From NCBI GenBank assembly GCA_963082975.1, contig OY720350.1:19066910-19130909 (forward strand): DNA of 64,000 bases, given 5' to 3'. Each line of letters starts with the position of its first letter. The stretch's first letter is position 1. Shown piece by piece: positions 1-10,993 of this stretch. The notes beneath the pieces were generated by a model. That model was given only the letters and a program-made list of their open reading frames with translations. It was not told the origin of the DNA and made no database searches. Source of the DNA: Labia minor (lineage: Eukaryota > Arthropoda > Insecta > Dermaptera > Spongiphoridae). Both the position numbers and the translations under genes were made by a program.

Positions 1-257
1 TGATTAAAAATTGTATAAAACTGCTATATATAGAATTTCAGCTTGATTGAATCGCTGAAAGTACCAGAATTAATTTTTTAACACTGCAAATCTCACGCGC
101 CAACACGTGTCATGGTGCCATCAACAAAGAGCCAAACACGCGCTGGTTTAATAAATATTATTTATTAATTTTAATTTATAATTATAATTAATTTAATTTA
201 ATATATACTATTTAATTCAATTCAAATTTGCGAGATAGTCGATTGGAGACACTCCAC
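1..257 (+). mobile_element. Family 1 rolling-circle-like element, copy A (cut by window start)
   Basis: This is the 3' part of the dispersed family 1 element. It runs from the conserved TATATATAGAATTTCAGCTTG segment through the AT-rich stretch to the terminal GCGAGATAGT repeat and GGAGACACTCC hairpin half at 226-257. The first half lies outside the window. The hairpin stem is mutated (GATTG instead of GAGTG). Non-coding; sequence identity to the other copies is seen directly. The Helentron assignment is inferred from the full-length copies. Confidence 0.85.
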
Positions 258-1095
258 CTTATTTTTTTTAATATTATTTTCTTTCCGAAACTTTAACGAA
301 AAAATTAAATTAAATTTCTCTATAATGTTACATAACTAATTAAATTACATAAATATTCAATATTTATTTATTTTATTTGGTTGGTAATCCAACGATAATA
401 AATTAAATTTTGTATTGTCTTTTATAAGACTAATTATAATATGAATAATTTAGGGTAATTTAAATAAATAAGACTTTCACTAACATCTTCTACCATATGT
501 TTTTTTTATGCCTTTATAAAAAATCTCAAATAGAGGGTTAAGAAAATGTCACTCGAAGAAGGAAGTCAATAAGTAATGCACAACATTTTACTTTCAGGTG
601 AGACCATCTGCTGGGGCAGGTGTACTCACACTTTTATCCACTTGTTTGATATTGTAACAACCCGTTCGAGACAGAAATGAGTAAATAAGTAGTACCCTTT
701 GCTTTTGGTCAAACTGAGGGTCGTACTAACTCTAGTAATTAGGGTAGGGAGGTAGGCAGGAGGTTAAATGACGGAAAAGAGGTGTGAAATTTGGTAATTT
801 TTAACATGGAAAATAAATAAGAAAATTAAAAAAAACAAAAATGTTTGAACAAATCTAAGGAGGTAATTTTTTCAAATTATAATCCCCTTCACTTCTGAAG
901 ATGATTGAAAATTTCCAAATACGGTTATTGAAAATATCACCTTGGAGCTTGGAGGTGGGATTTGTTTCCGACATTTTCACAAATCATTCTAAAAACATTT
1001 CGTTTTCATTGACCTTAACTTGTCACTTAAATTAATCTTAATGAACAATATTACTTTTAATTCACTATCAATCTTTTTTTATCAATACATCGATA
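258..1095. other. AT-rich spacer, no gene seen
   Basis: No ORF of note, no recognised repeat and no convincing splice-bounded coding stretch. It could be intron or intergenic DNA. Confidence 0.6.
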
Positions 1096-1209
1096 TTTTT
1101 GCTATCTATAGATAGTATTGCGATCACGAAAATTTTCGATGTCGAGATTTTGATGTTTTTATACGTTTTGAAGGTCCCTGAGTCATTTTCACTATAAGGT
1201 TGATAAAAA

Positions 1210-1210
<1 letters not shown>

Positions 1211-1299
<89 letters not shown>
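1211..1299. repeat. Compound TC/TA/TG microsatellite inside family 1 copy B
   Basis: About 23 bp of TC, then TA, then TG dinucleotides. It sits where other family 1 copies carry a short CA/GT run, so it is an expansion of the element's own internal microsatellite rather than an independent locus. Confidence 0.95.
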
Positions 1300-1300
<1 letters not shown>

Positions 1301-1815
1301 ACAAGATTACGCAAAAACGATTTGATCTAGAATAATGAAATTTTGTACACGATCAAAATTCGAAGTTTTCTATCAACTTTTGAGAAATGTAACTCATTCG
1401 GTCATTACCTACCACGTTTTCATTTTTTTCCTTCTACTGTGACCGTAAAAATAAAGATATATGTTTGATAGTTTATCACATTATTAAAAATTGTAAAAAA
1501 AATTGCTATATATAGAATTTCAGCTTGATTGAATCGCTGAAAGTACCGGAATTAATTTTTTAAATTTTTAACACGTTGACTGTCAATCACGCACCAGCAC
1601 GTGACGTGGTGTCTTCAATAAAGGGCCATATACGCGAATTTAAATATTGACTTAAAAATGAAGGTAAACATTTTAAATTTAAATTTAATATATTTTATTT
1701 AATTGAATAATAATACTATTCTGTAAATTTAAATTTTTTTAAATTAATTAACTAATTAATCCAATTCAATTATTAATTTAAATTTAATTTAATTTAAATA
1801 TAATATATGTTAATT

Positions 1816-2090
1816 CTTCTTCTTAAGGTGTCGTCTCTCTTTCGGAGTTTGGCCATCATCATGACTAGGATAGCCTAAGAAGCTGCCCAGCCATGATGAT
1901 TTATCTTGGGAATGTTAATGCGGTGGTTTACCGTTGCCTTCGGCATGTATAGAACCACGACCTGATAGTTCTTGGAGCTGAGGCAGCTGATGTTAAATTG
2001 AATTTTATTAGACAAATTTGTTCTTAGTTGGAATCGAACGCTGACTTGTGTAGAAAATTGCTACGATACACTCTCGACTAGCTGCCTCCT
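1816..2090 (-). mobile_element. tRNA-derived SINE (SINE-1) with 13-bp target duplication
   Basis: Read on the minus strand, the element begins GGAGGCAGCTAGTCGAGAGT, which resembles a tRNA 5' half with an A box (TAGTCGAGAGTG). A B box (GTTCGATTCCAAC) follows about 45 bp later, then a body and an AAG-rich 3' tail. ATATATGTTAATT flanks both sides (1803-1815 and 2091-2103), a target-site duplication typical of LINE-mobilised insertion. The body shares a core of about 50 bp with SINE-2 at 29585-29834. Non-autonomous; transcription would depend on the internal Pol III boxes. Confidence 0.8.
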
Positions 2091-2147
2091 ATATATGTTA
2101 ATTAATCCAATTCAAGTTTGCGAGATAATCGAGTAGAGACACTCCAG

Positions 2148-2556
2148 ATTTTTTACGTTTTTAAAAGAATGATTATTATTTGAAAGCAATATTAAGTAAA
2201 TAAGTTTAAGATTAATATTTCATGGATGTGAACATCATCAATCGAACATAAACTTTTTATATTAAAGATATAGTAATAGGAATATCGATGACCAAAGTTG
2301 AAATAAATTGGCAATTTTAATTTTATTAAATTTCATTAAGATAAGCAATCAAAAATAATTGTATTGAGATTATTTTTTTCTCTTTTTAAACCACTTAATG
2401 GATAATTTAAAATTTATATTCAAAGGTCAAAACAACAACAACAACAACAACATAATTTCCTTTCACTTTCATTTGCAATTGTTTCGTGATTGTAATTAGA
2501 TTCCTAGTGACCATATGTCTTCTTTAGATATTCAAATAGCTTAATAGTTGTTTATA
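2148..2556. other. AT-rich spacer with CAA tract
   Basis: Low-complexity sequence including an AAC trinucleotide run at about 2428-2451. No coding signal seen. Confidence 0.6.
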
Positions 2557-2862
2557 TTATAGTAATCCCCTTCCACAAGGTGTTTCGTATTTAAACCAAA
2601 AAATTATTCTACTCCGCCGTTTCTTCTTGTCAGTAGAGATTGAAAGGGTTGATTTTAATTTTTTCAACTCAACCTGGTAATAAATTCCATTTCCGGAAAT
2701 GGACATCTTGTCTAGAAGAGAAACCAACACTATCATTCCCGATCTGATGGCTAATGTCCAATACCAACTGCTATCAGCAACCCACCTTGCAGCTGTGATT
2801 CCATGCCTCAACTCCTTCGCGCTAATGTCTTCGCCTCTCACCTGTCCCACCTTATTTAGCAT
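2557..2862 (-). CDS. Unassigned 101-codon ORF, possibly an exon or transposon fragment
   Basis: An ATG-initiated minus-strand ORF of 101 codons, long for such AT-rich DNA and with balanced composition (for example AARWVADSSWYWTLAIRSG near residues 25-43). I do not recognise a family. A Lys/Arg cluster (DKKKRRSR) lies near the C-terminus. No signal peptide or clear membrane helix; one hydrophobic stretch (GMIVLVSLL) sits mid-protein. A donor-like GGTGAGAG occurs just after the start codon region, so it might be part of a spliced gene. Chance ORF remains possible. Confidence 0.22.
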   Translation of the reverse strand: MLNKVGQVRGEDISAKELRHGITAARWVADSSWYWTLAIRSGMIVLVSLLDKMSISGNGIYYQVELKKLKSTLSISTDKKKRRSRIIFWFKYETPCGRGLL

Positions 2863-3755
2863 TTTATATTAATTTTCTAGGTTTCAACCCCTTCTTAAAT
2901 CACCCAAAGGGTTGAAGAAAATTGGCGGTTAGAGAATTCTATATCAGAAAACTAACTACTTTTCTTTGGTTTAACTAATAATTTCCGGGGGAGTTTTAAA
3001 AATCTTCATTTCAAAAAAAAAAAAAAAAAAAAAAAAGGAAAAAACAATCCAATTTGCATTTATTCGTTTTTCTATTATACCTAGATAAGATCTTAAATAC
3101 AATAACTCTTTCAAATGTGAAATTTCTTTGATATCCGGAAAATTAATTTAATTTTTGAATAAATTTTAACCTGTTTTCATTTATAGTTTTTCTTGGAAAA
3201 ATGATTCTTTTTTTGTTCACTCTATATTAATTTTAAATTTATCAATTTATGGGGTGTTTTTGAAAAAAATTTATTTATAAAATACATACTTTCAAAAAAC
3301 TCCTTTAAATTCTCTAGTAGTAGTGTAGTAATTCAAATATTTTTTTTATATTTTAGAAATATGCCTTTTTATGAAAATATATATTGATTTTTTTTAAATA
3401 GAGATAGTGGTCTTAAGACTTCAATATATTTTAAAAAGAATACAAAAATAAAAATAAAAATAAAAATTTTAATTTTTTTTTAAAAATTAAAATTTCAAAT
3501 ATCTATCATTGATAATAATAATATATTCATGTAAAATTTAGATTTTTTTAGATTTTTTTTCAAACAGATTTTTTCCAATTTTATCATATTATTCTTTATA
3601 TATTTTATTATTGTTTGTATTTATTAATTACTACCTATCAAGAGATATTGAGTATAGTAAATCAGGATCATTTTATACTAAAATTCAAATATTTGTGTAA
3701 TAAAAAAAAAAAACAGCGAATTATTATTTGATATTCATTTTCATTTTCCTTTCAG
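2863..3755. other. Probable intron upstream of the 3756 exon
   Basis: AT-rich, with a poly(A) run at about 3014-3036 and no coding signal. It ends in a pyrimidine-rich tract and TTTCAG acceptor at 3750-3755, consistent with intron sequence in the plus orientation. Confidence 0.45.
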
Positions 3756-4105
3756 ATGATCCACATAAGAGTTCTTCAGCCCCTGGATCGCCGTTGCCTG
3801 GTCCAAGTTCTTCCTCCCTTCCATTATCCCCATCCTCAGGAGCATCTACACCTACAGCGGTTCCTGGAACCTCCTCTGGATCTTCAGGTGGGATGCCTTT
3901 GAAACGTGGTCCTGGGAGACCACGGCTTCGCCCTTCAGGACCTGGACACCAGATAATGAGAGGTCCTCCGAGACCTCGAAAGGCACCACGTCCACTTCCG
4001 GTTCCTCTCGGACTCTCCGGTCAAGCCACGTCACCTGGATCATCATCCACTCCCAAAGACAAACCTTTTGGATTCTATACTCAGAGCGCCTCTTCTGACG
4101 ACTGA
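3756..4105 (+). CDS. C-terminal exon of an AT-hook, Pro/Ser/Gly-rich nuclear protein
   Basis: The best host exon in the window. A pyrimidine-rich acceptor (TTTCCTTTCAG) ends at 3755. The open frame needs one base from an upstream exon (phase 1), runs about 116 codons and stops with TGA at 4103-4105. A donor-like AAG|GTATTT follows at 4108, so a 3'UTR intron or an alternative downstream exon is possible. The protein has a Ser/Pro/Gly-rich first half, an AT-hook core (KRGPGRPR), a basic proline-rich stretch (RGPPRPRKAPRPLPVPLG) and ends GFYTQSASSDD. AT-hooks bind the minor groove of AT-rich DNA, so a chromatin-associated product is inferred. I could not name the gene. GC content and codon balance differ sharply from the surrounding AT-rich DNA. 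Confidence 0.65.
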
Positions 4106-4249
4106 AGGTATTTTTTTTATTTTAACAATTTTTTGAACCTATTATCATGGTTATGATAACAAAGCTATCAAATTATAACAATTAATTAATAATTAATAAG
4201 CCAGGTTTAGTTGATTTTTATATAATATATACTAGTTTATATTTATATA

Positions 4250-4808
4250 CGAGCTGTGTCTAAAAAAAATCGGTGAATGGTATGATAAAAACATATAAAG
4301 AGAATGTTAATTGTAAATATCTTTATTAACCTTCAAAATACTCTCTACTAGCCACAACCCACTTCTGACAACGTTCGTATAACGCTTGAAAACTGTTGAA
4401 GAAGTCTTGATGTGGAATCGTTCTCAGAGTAGTCGTCACAACGTTCAGACCGGCAATCCACAAGCAGGACACCAGAAAACACTACTTACTGTGTCTTTGC
4501 TAATACCCAATTGTTCGGCTATTAATCGCAGAGTCAATCGCCGATCTTTTGTTAACATCTCATGTACACGTTCAATATTTTCTCGTGTCCTTCTTGTGGA
4601 TTGCCGGCCTGAACGTTGTGACGGCTATTCTGAGAACGATTCCACATCAAGACTTCTCCAACAGTTTTCAAGCGTTATACGAACGTTGTCAGAAGTGTGT
4701 TGTGGCAAGTTGAGAGTATTTTGAAGCCTATAATAAATGTATTTACAATTAACATTCTCTTTTTATGTTTTTATCATACCATTAAACGTTCTTTTTAGAC
4801 ACACCTCG
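4250..4808. mobile_element. Fold-back mariner derivative with about 215-bp inverted arms and TA target
   Basis: The ends are CGAGCTGTGTCTAAA and its inverted partner TTTAGACACACCTCG, flanked by TA on both sides (4248-4249, 4809-4810), which marks a Tc1/mariner element. The two arms (about 4250-4465 and 4593-4808) are long inverted copies, so the element can fold into one large hairpin with a loop of about 130 bp. Both arms include transposase-derived sequence, not just terminal repeats. It is non-autonomous and rearranged. Confidence 0.9.
4326..4600 (-). pseudogene. Scrambled mariner transposase remnants
   Basis: On the minus strand, about 4600-4490 reads ENIERVHEMLTKDRRLTLR followed by IAEQLGISKDTV, the N-terminal helix-turn-helix of mariner transposases. 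The left arm (about 4430-4326) reads NSFQALYERCQKWVVASREY then FEG and a stop, the standard mariner C-terminus. The catalytic DD34D core between them is missing, and the right arm carries an inverted copy of the C-terminal segment. No functional transposase is possible. Confidence 0.8.
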
Positions 4809-4810
4809 TA

Positions 4811-6285
4811 TATATATAATAAGAAATTAAGATATTTGTTATATAATTATAATTATTTCCTTTTTAATAGGTCCAAATATAAATTTTGAATAAATTGAGA
4901 AAAAAATATTTATAAATTTAAATATCTAATCTAATTTCATAATCCTTATACTTTTACATTCTTTAATTTAATAAATCACAAAACAAATTCATGTATTTTA
5001 TATAATATTATTATAGTCTGTCTTAATAGATATTTATTTCATTTAATTTCAACATATATATATATATATATATAGATATACGTTCGTTTAAGCCATCTCC
5101 TATTTCAACTACCATTTTGACAAGTTCAACCACATATCAAATATAAAATATTACTTACATTAAAAAAAAATCAAAGAATTGTTTAAAAAACAAATTAATG
5201 GTTTTGTGTGTACATCCATATATACCTTCAGTTAGGAGTAAAGGTTAACCTTAGTATTGGCTTGGCACGTGTGTGGCCTCCATGCATTTGCATACCAGCC
5301 TAAAAGAAAATATCATTTAATTAAAATAAATAAAAAAAAAAAGAAAGAACTTAAAAAACGGGGTAGAACAGTGAGGAAAAGAAGGAGGAGGGGAATGTTG
5401 AGAAAAATGAAAAACCTATTTAAGTCTATAAATATCATTTACAGTTGATATTGTCCACGATTAACCAGAACAGGATATTTTAATTAACTCGTGATGTGAA
5501 ATAAATCACCGAATATCTTTGCGAAGAATTCCATGTCCATTTTGTGATGGTATCAGTGTGATATTTATTTGTATACACAAATAGAAGAGTTAAAGTTTTG
5601 AAATTGATTCTGGAGATATGAAGGGGCCTTGTAAATACATCTCCTCCTTCTCTCTTTCCCCTGTGGCTACGTCTGTACGTATTTTCACTCATCAATTGTT
5701 AACAATTACATAAATTATAATTTTATTCCACTTAAAATACAAATTAGGATAAATTTTACATATTATACTATATTTTAAATAACTAGGTTTACTAATCTAT
5801 TTAACTAATAAAAATATTAATTTAATATAAGTAATACCAGGTATTTTATTTTTATTTTCTTTTTCATTTATAAATATATTTTTAAAATATTAATGGAAAA
5901 CTAAAATTTTAATCCCATGGCTTCAAATAGACGGTATTTTTTTTCTAGCTATTACTATTTAACTACTTCCAATACACATATACGAATGTAAATTTACATT
6001 TTAATTTAAATTAAGTGGATATATATAAACTCTTTAAGATGAAAATAAAAAATATGACAAAATTTGCATTAACGTTTTTTTTATTATGTTGTTTGCTTTT
6101 ACACTGTAATGGATGAATATTATTCAAATAAATATCTTAAAGCTAGAAGCATAGTTGTATTCTTGATCTGCTCAATTTGAGGCTGTCGAATGCATGACAA
6201 ACTAAGTAATTAAATAATATTGAAAATTAATTGGAAAACTCGGAAAAATGTGCTTCAATCCCAATCAACTTTATATCATATACCT
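4811..6285. other. AT-rich stretch, no supported gene
   Basis: Contains a TA microsatellite (about 5054-5075) and a purine-rich patch (about 5325-5415) that gives a Lys-rich open frame by composition only. A moderately GC-rich piece at 5600-5690 shows no family signal. Confidence 0.5.
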
Positions 6286-6345
6286 ACTAGCTGAACCCGT
6301 TGCAAACCGTGTTTGCAATTTCAGTTTAAAATGAATTTATCGTGG
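6286..6345 (+). repeat. Fragment resembling a common arthropod repeat terminus
   Basis: Contains CTAGCTGAACCCGTTGCAAA, close to the CTAGCTGACCCG motif also seen at 45309. I recall this motif as the edge of a dispersed repeat in many arthropods. Too short to classify. Confidence 0.35.
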
Positions 6346-6488
6346 TTTGCAGCAATTAATTATATAGTTTTTTGTGTGAAAACAATATTTTTCGTACACC
6401 TAATTAGTAATATGCCTTGAGCGGAGTTTTCTTTAATTTTTGTTTTTATGTTGTTCTGGTCGTGAATATATTAAAAAATTTTAAAAAT

Positions 6489-6613
6489 CTGGAGTGTCTC
6501 CACTCGATTATCTCGCAACATTTTTCTCAACCTTAGTGAAAATGATTCAGGAACCTTCAAAACGTATAAAAACATCAAAATCTCAACATCGAAAATTGGC
6601 GAGATAGTAAAAA
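6489..6613 (-). mobile_element. Family 1 element, copy C: 125-bp internal-deletion derivative
   Basis: Retains the 3' hairpin end (CTGGAGTGTCTCCACTCG) and its subterminal repeat, then jumps directly to the ATTTTTCTCAACCTTAGTG block near the 5' end and finishes GGCGAGATAGTAAAAA. The microsatellite and the whole middle are gone. Both termini are preserved, so it may be a mobile mini-element. Confidence 0.88.
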
Positions 6614-7888
6614 CAATCTCTTTTGCCGATAAGTTCATGTATAATATTGACATTTGTTGGTTGAGCTAATCTTTGGCTGTTGCCTGTGTATATATAGAAA
6701 TATATAATTTAAATTTTAAAAAAAATAACATTAATAATAACTCAACAACAAATCTAAAAAGATGGCGAATTCACAGCTAAAAAGCCAAAAGCGTGTAAAC
6801 AATAGCAAGTCGAAATAGCAAGTGGGAAGTGATCAAATCTTCATGCCAAAGAAGCCCTTGGCTAACATCAACTAAAAGCAGCAAGGTGATTGGCTGTAAG
6901 GGGTCATGTGACCCTTTTGCATAGTGAACTTAGCTACAAAAGAATCTGACCACGTGTTTGTATATAAATATACCAAAAAATATACATATATAAAAGAAAA
7001 AACTTATAAAAATTATATAAAAATAAATTGATATTAAAATAAATAAATCTAAATCAGGGAAAGGCTTTAACAATATATATATATACTTTTGTTTTATTTT
7101 CTATAAAGAAAATGGTATTAAGTCAATTATAAAAAATTTAAAATTTTACATACGTTAGGTATGTGTGATTTACGTATTAAGTACTGTTTTTCCTTCGAGC
7201 CCCAATCGACCCCCATTCGACTCCTACTGTGGTTAAATAGACCCATGGGGTCTATATATACCAGTTTGGTGACCCCTGGTTTAAATGGACAAATGTTGCG
7301 CGATGGCTATAATTTTTTTTTTTATATACTTTATAGATCTTATTAATAAATTTTATTTGGAATTATTCTATTCATTATTTTATATTTATAAACTTTAAAC
7401 TCAATTTACTTATTTATTTATTTTTTTAAATTTTAAATCATAACAGATATGTATGAAATTACAGGAATATCTTCTTTGTCCTCTAATGGCTTTAATAAAC
7501 CCTATCTATATTATATTTAACAATGAATATTGACCATGTTTTATTATAATTCATTATATTCTTTCGTCTCTATAGATTCTTGAAATTATAGTCTACTTTA
7601 GTCAATTTTTATATTATTTTATAAATGTTCTGGTATGTAATAGTATAAAATAAAATTGTAATTATTAGATATATAGAATTGTTATTTTTTAAAAATAAAA
7701 TCTTTCTAATGTGAATGGACCAAAAGAAAATGCCCTCTCACTATTAAAAGTTCAATTTGAACAGAATAAAGGAAAAATTAAAATTGTAAAAGTACGGAAG
7801 TTGTACGCATTCAATAATCTGACTTTTGATTAAAGTGATCGAATGAAGAGTGTGGTATTGAGTACAAGGATAACGATTGATTATCCAG
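6614..7888. other. AT-rich stretch with a possible hAT scrap
   Basis: Around 7185-7290 the sequence (for example AGACCCATGGGGTC, GGTGACCCCTGGTTTAAA) resembles hAT terminal debris but has no matching second end. Otherwise no gene or repeat seen. Confidence 0.35.
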
Positions 7889-8172
7889 GCGCCATCCTTG
7901 GAACAAATTGACCATCAAAAAAGTTGAAGAAAAACGTCTAATATCAGTTGAAAGAGACAAAATAAGACGATCTCTGGCAAGAAAAGAGAATAAAAGCCAT
8001 GAGGGGGCCGAAACGCAATCGAATTGGTCGGCCACCCAAGTCCTGGTCGGGGGGACCGGCCGGTCTTCACGCTTCATCGGGGACGAAGAAAAGCGACTTC
8101 GTACTCTATCGGTCACCACCAGGCCTGGGAGCTTCCCAATTCAGAGATCATCATGACAATTCAGTAGATTAG
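7889..8172 (+). CDS. Exon-like island with two alternative frames, one with an AT-hook-like motif
   Basis: A GC-richer island after a TTATCCAG acceptor (ends 7888). Frame 1 is open from 7890 to a TGA at 8154-8156 and is Lys/Arg-rich (VEEKRLISVERDKIRRSLAR). An overlapping frame has an ATG at 7999 and a stop at 8170-8172 and reads RGPKRNRIGRPPKSW near its start, an AT-hook-like basic patch, then SDFVLYRSPPGLGASQF. I cannot decide which frame is used, or whether this is an exon joined to the 3756 exon 4 kb upstream or a decayed copy with a frameshift. No family recognised. The antisense open frame is a composition shadow. Confidence 0.35.
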
Positions 8173-8529
8173 CCACATCACCCACATAGAAAAGAAATTA
8201 AACCGAGGAAAACCAAAAGCAATCAATCGAAAGAAAAAAAAAATCCCTTAGCGTTTATCTTGTTCAGAAAAAGATTTTGAAGAGAAAGATTCTCAACATA
8301 TTTCATAAACTTCGCTTGAAAAAAAAATATTAGAAATTGTCTACTTCGAGAATGTCTTTTTATATATAAAATTTTGAAATTGAATTTAAAAGTTATGAAT
8401 CAAATATTAAATATCGTTATTTTTTTAGCTTGGTCATAATTCTTAAAAAATACAATCATGTATCGAAAACACTAAATATTTATTTATTAGTTAAATACCA
8501 ACTCAAACATATTCTCTGATTAGAATAAG
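8173..8529. other. AT-rich spacer, nothing recognised
   Basis: No ORF, repeat or splice-bounded signal seen. Confidence 0.6.
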
Positions 8530-9094
8530 CTGAAGTGTCTCCACTCGACTATCTCGCAATTTGAATTGGATTAAATAACATAATATATTATATTAAAATT
8601 AAATTTAATTAATTATAAATTATAAATTAAAATTAATAAATAATATTTATAAAAGCAGCGCATGTTTGGCTCTTGGTTGATGGCACCACGTCACTTGTTG
8701 GCGCGTGAGATTTGCAGTGTTAAAAAATTAATTCTGGTACTTTCAGCGATTCAATCAAGCTGAAATTCTATATATAGCAGTTTTATACAATTTTTAATCA
8801 TTTGAAAAACTATCAAACATATATCTTTATTTTCACGGTCGCAGTAGAGGAAAAAATATCAAAACGTTGTAGGTGATCACCCTCTTCCGGTTGAGCTACA
8901 TTTTTTAAAAACTACAAATTTTGATTAATGTCCATGTACCAAATTTCATGATTCTAACTCAAATCGTTTTCGCATAATCTTGTCACACACACACAAAGTG
9001 AAAATGATTCAGGAACCTTCAAAACGTATAAAAACATCGAAATCTCGACATCGAAAATTTTCATGATCGCAATTTCTGGCGAGATAGTTAAAAA
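8530..9094 (-). mobile_element. Family 1 element, copy D
   Basis: Nearly complete copy. The 3' end is CTGAAGTGTCTCCACTCGAC (one stem change) and the 5' end GGCGAGATAGTTAAAAA. The CA microsatellite is short, and the segment just before it (ATTTTTCTCAACC) is lost. The 5' palindrome is partly deleted. Confidence 0.9.
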
Positions 9095-10681
9095 GCAACT
9101 CTATTTTCATTATTGGATTAAAAAAAAGTTAGGTTTTAAGAATAAAGGAGAAATAATTGCTTTTATATAGTTTATCTTTGTGCCCTAAGTAGGAATGATT
9201 TTAAATTTTGTATATTACGTATAAATATATAGCATTTTATTTTTTATGAATTTTATATAGTCTAACGATTATAAATGCTTTCAAATCACAATAAATCATA
9301 GGATATTTGTATTATATGAAATTTTAGGATATTTACAGTTTAAAAACAATTATTTATATATATATATATATCTAAATCTAAATTTTTCGCCATTCTTTCC
9401 TCTCCCATTCTAGCCACATGCCCTACACATCGCAGCCTTTATATATATACTCATATGTAACAGCGCTTCTGATGGCGAAACATTGAACTAAGAAAATATA
9501 TTAATTATGACTTATCTAAGATGCAGGACTTTGATTATCTTCAATATTAAAATAAATTAATTAGAAAAACTTTGAAATTGGTTTGCATCGAATAAGGACT
9601 TTAAAATCGATTTCTCTGTATTTTAGAGTAAATCGGATTCCTAATTTATACAAAACCTAACCTTAAATAATTATAATAAACATCATTATATATTTATATA
9701 TATTCATAAGCCCCATCAAGATAGTCTTTTATATTAGCCAGATTTCAAATTTAGTTAAAATATTATTAATTTATATATTGTATATATATATAGATATATT
9801 GTGAATTACTCAATATGGGTATATTCAATCTTTAGTTCTTCAATTTATGGTAGGAGATAGAAGAACATTAATTTTATTTCACTTATATTTCTTATCTAAA
9901 GACTTGTAGAAGAATGAGGGCATTATCATACAAATCACATTATTTGCTTTGTATAGATTATTTTTTTTAATTTTATTTTTCAATAAAGAAATCTGAGGTG
10001 ATTTTCGCGCCAATAGTGTGAAAGCCAGCTAATTCTTCATAAAGAACAGGGGAACTTGACTAAAAGCAAAAAAATACCCCCTCGCGGTTTTCACCCCAGG
10101 AGGCAAATTTGACATCCCTCTTTTGGAGGTCATTAGCAAAGGGAAACTTTACTCATCATTAACATCATTTATTCAGGCGATCTGTCGAAATCCATTAAGT
10201 TCTTGCAAGATTACTCTCAAGTTAAGCAACATAACATCCGTCTGTGATCGATCTAATATGAAAACATCATGTATGTATACCAAGAGGGGTGGAAACTTTG
10301 ACTAGTTACTCTCAGGAGAATTTATTTCTAACTTTATTAGAAAATTAATATTGTAAATTGAAAATTAGATCGTCTACTATTAACATTAATCTTCGTTTAG
10401 AATTATGAATGTCAAACTCTTTGTTTTTAATTGTTAGTGGACTGGAAAAATAATTTTCTTTTTTGACAGGAAGTAGTATGATTAATTGATATATATATAT
10501 ATGAACTAAATAATTTCATTTTTCATTTATATATATAAAAAAACCTCTGACTTTTACGTCCTCCGAGTAGGTTATTTCAATTAGGTGTCCTATGATCAGT
10601 AGAACGGGTCCTATCATCCTTTACCTTGATTTTTTTGATCGGAGGCGCTACTTTTTATCAAGTAGCTTTCCAATATTATTG
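9095..10681. other. AT-rich stretch with one LINE scrap
   Basis: At 9391-9440 the sequence CCTCTCCCATTCTAGCCACA continues into a match with the antisense RT C-terminus seen at about 52840-52875, so it is a short non-LTR retrotransposon fragment. A mixed-composition patch at about 10050-10310 contains GCGGTTTTCACCCC, similar to 58328, but no assignable gene. Confidence 0.45.
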
Positions 10682-10993
10682 CTATAATAATTAATGTAAA
10701 TTCACATAAGAATTTATTCGATTCAATTTAATACGAGTTATAATTAAATAATTATAATAATGTAATAAATAAAATATAAAATAAATAAAATAAGTACTCG
10801 CCGTCACTAGATGATACCAACTTTAAATTATTTTTGGGTTGGTATTTGAACTATAATAAACTATAATTGAACCAAAAAGTATAACAAATATTTTTTTATA
10901 TTTATTAATATTTAATATCCTTTAATTGTCACGTACCATTTATAAGTATATTAAAAAATTCTAGTTATTATTTGAACTTAGCGCGCTTGCTGG
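10682..10993. repeat. Dispersed 300-bp block, copy 1
   Basis: Nearly identical to 13921-14205 from CTATAATAATTAATG to GCGCGCTTGCTGG. Copy 2 lies inside a TTAA-flanked element, so this copy is probably a fragment of the same family. In copy 1 a SINE follows immediately at the end of the match. Confidence 0.85.

Larger units (their letters stand above)
1096..2147 (+). mobile_element. Family 1 element, copy B, interrupted by a SINE
   Basis: A near full-length family 1 copy. The 5' subterminal repeat is shortened (GCTATCTATAGATAGT), then comes the TATTGCGATCACG block, a long microsatellite, the body, and at 2130-2147 the GCGAGATAATCGAG repeat with the ACACTCCAG hairpin end. A SINE is inserted at 1816-2090 with a 13-bp target duplication, so the element was in place before the SINE. 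The body holds a CACGTG E-box palindrome (about 1598). No ORF. Confidence 0.9.

Noticed and set aside
1211-1299. Tandem dinucleotides as a possible CRISPR or satellite array
   Set aside because: Simple microsatellite expansion within a family 1 copy; no spacers or unit structure.
3852-4046. Minus-strand ORF inside the 3756 exon
   Set aside because: Antisense shadow of the GC-rich AT-hook exon; the plus frame has splice bounds and a recognisable motif.
5257-5448. Plus-strand Lys/Arg-rich ORF
   Set aside because: Produced by a purine-rich low-complexity run; no family signal.
6471-6653. Minus-strand ORF, and similar ones at 16479-16760, 21644-21919, 34527-34826 and 51954-52145
   Set aside because: All contain the same peptide because they are translations of the conserved 5' part of family 1. 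Other copies of the family have stops there, so this is not a protein-coding element.
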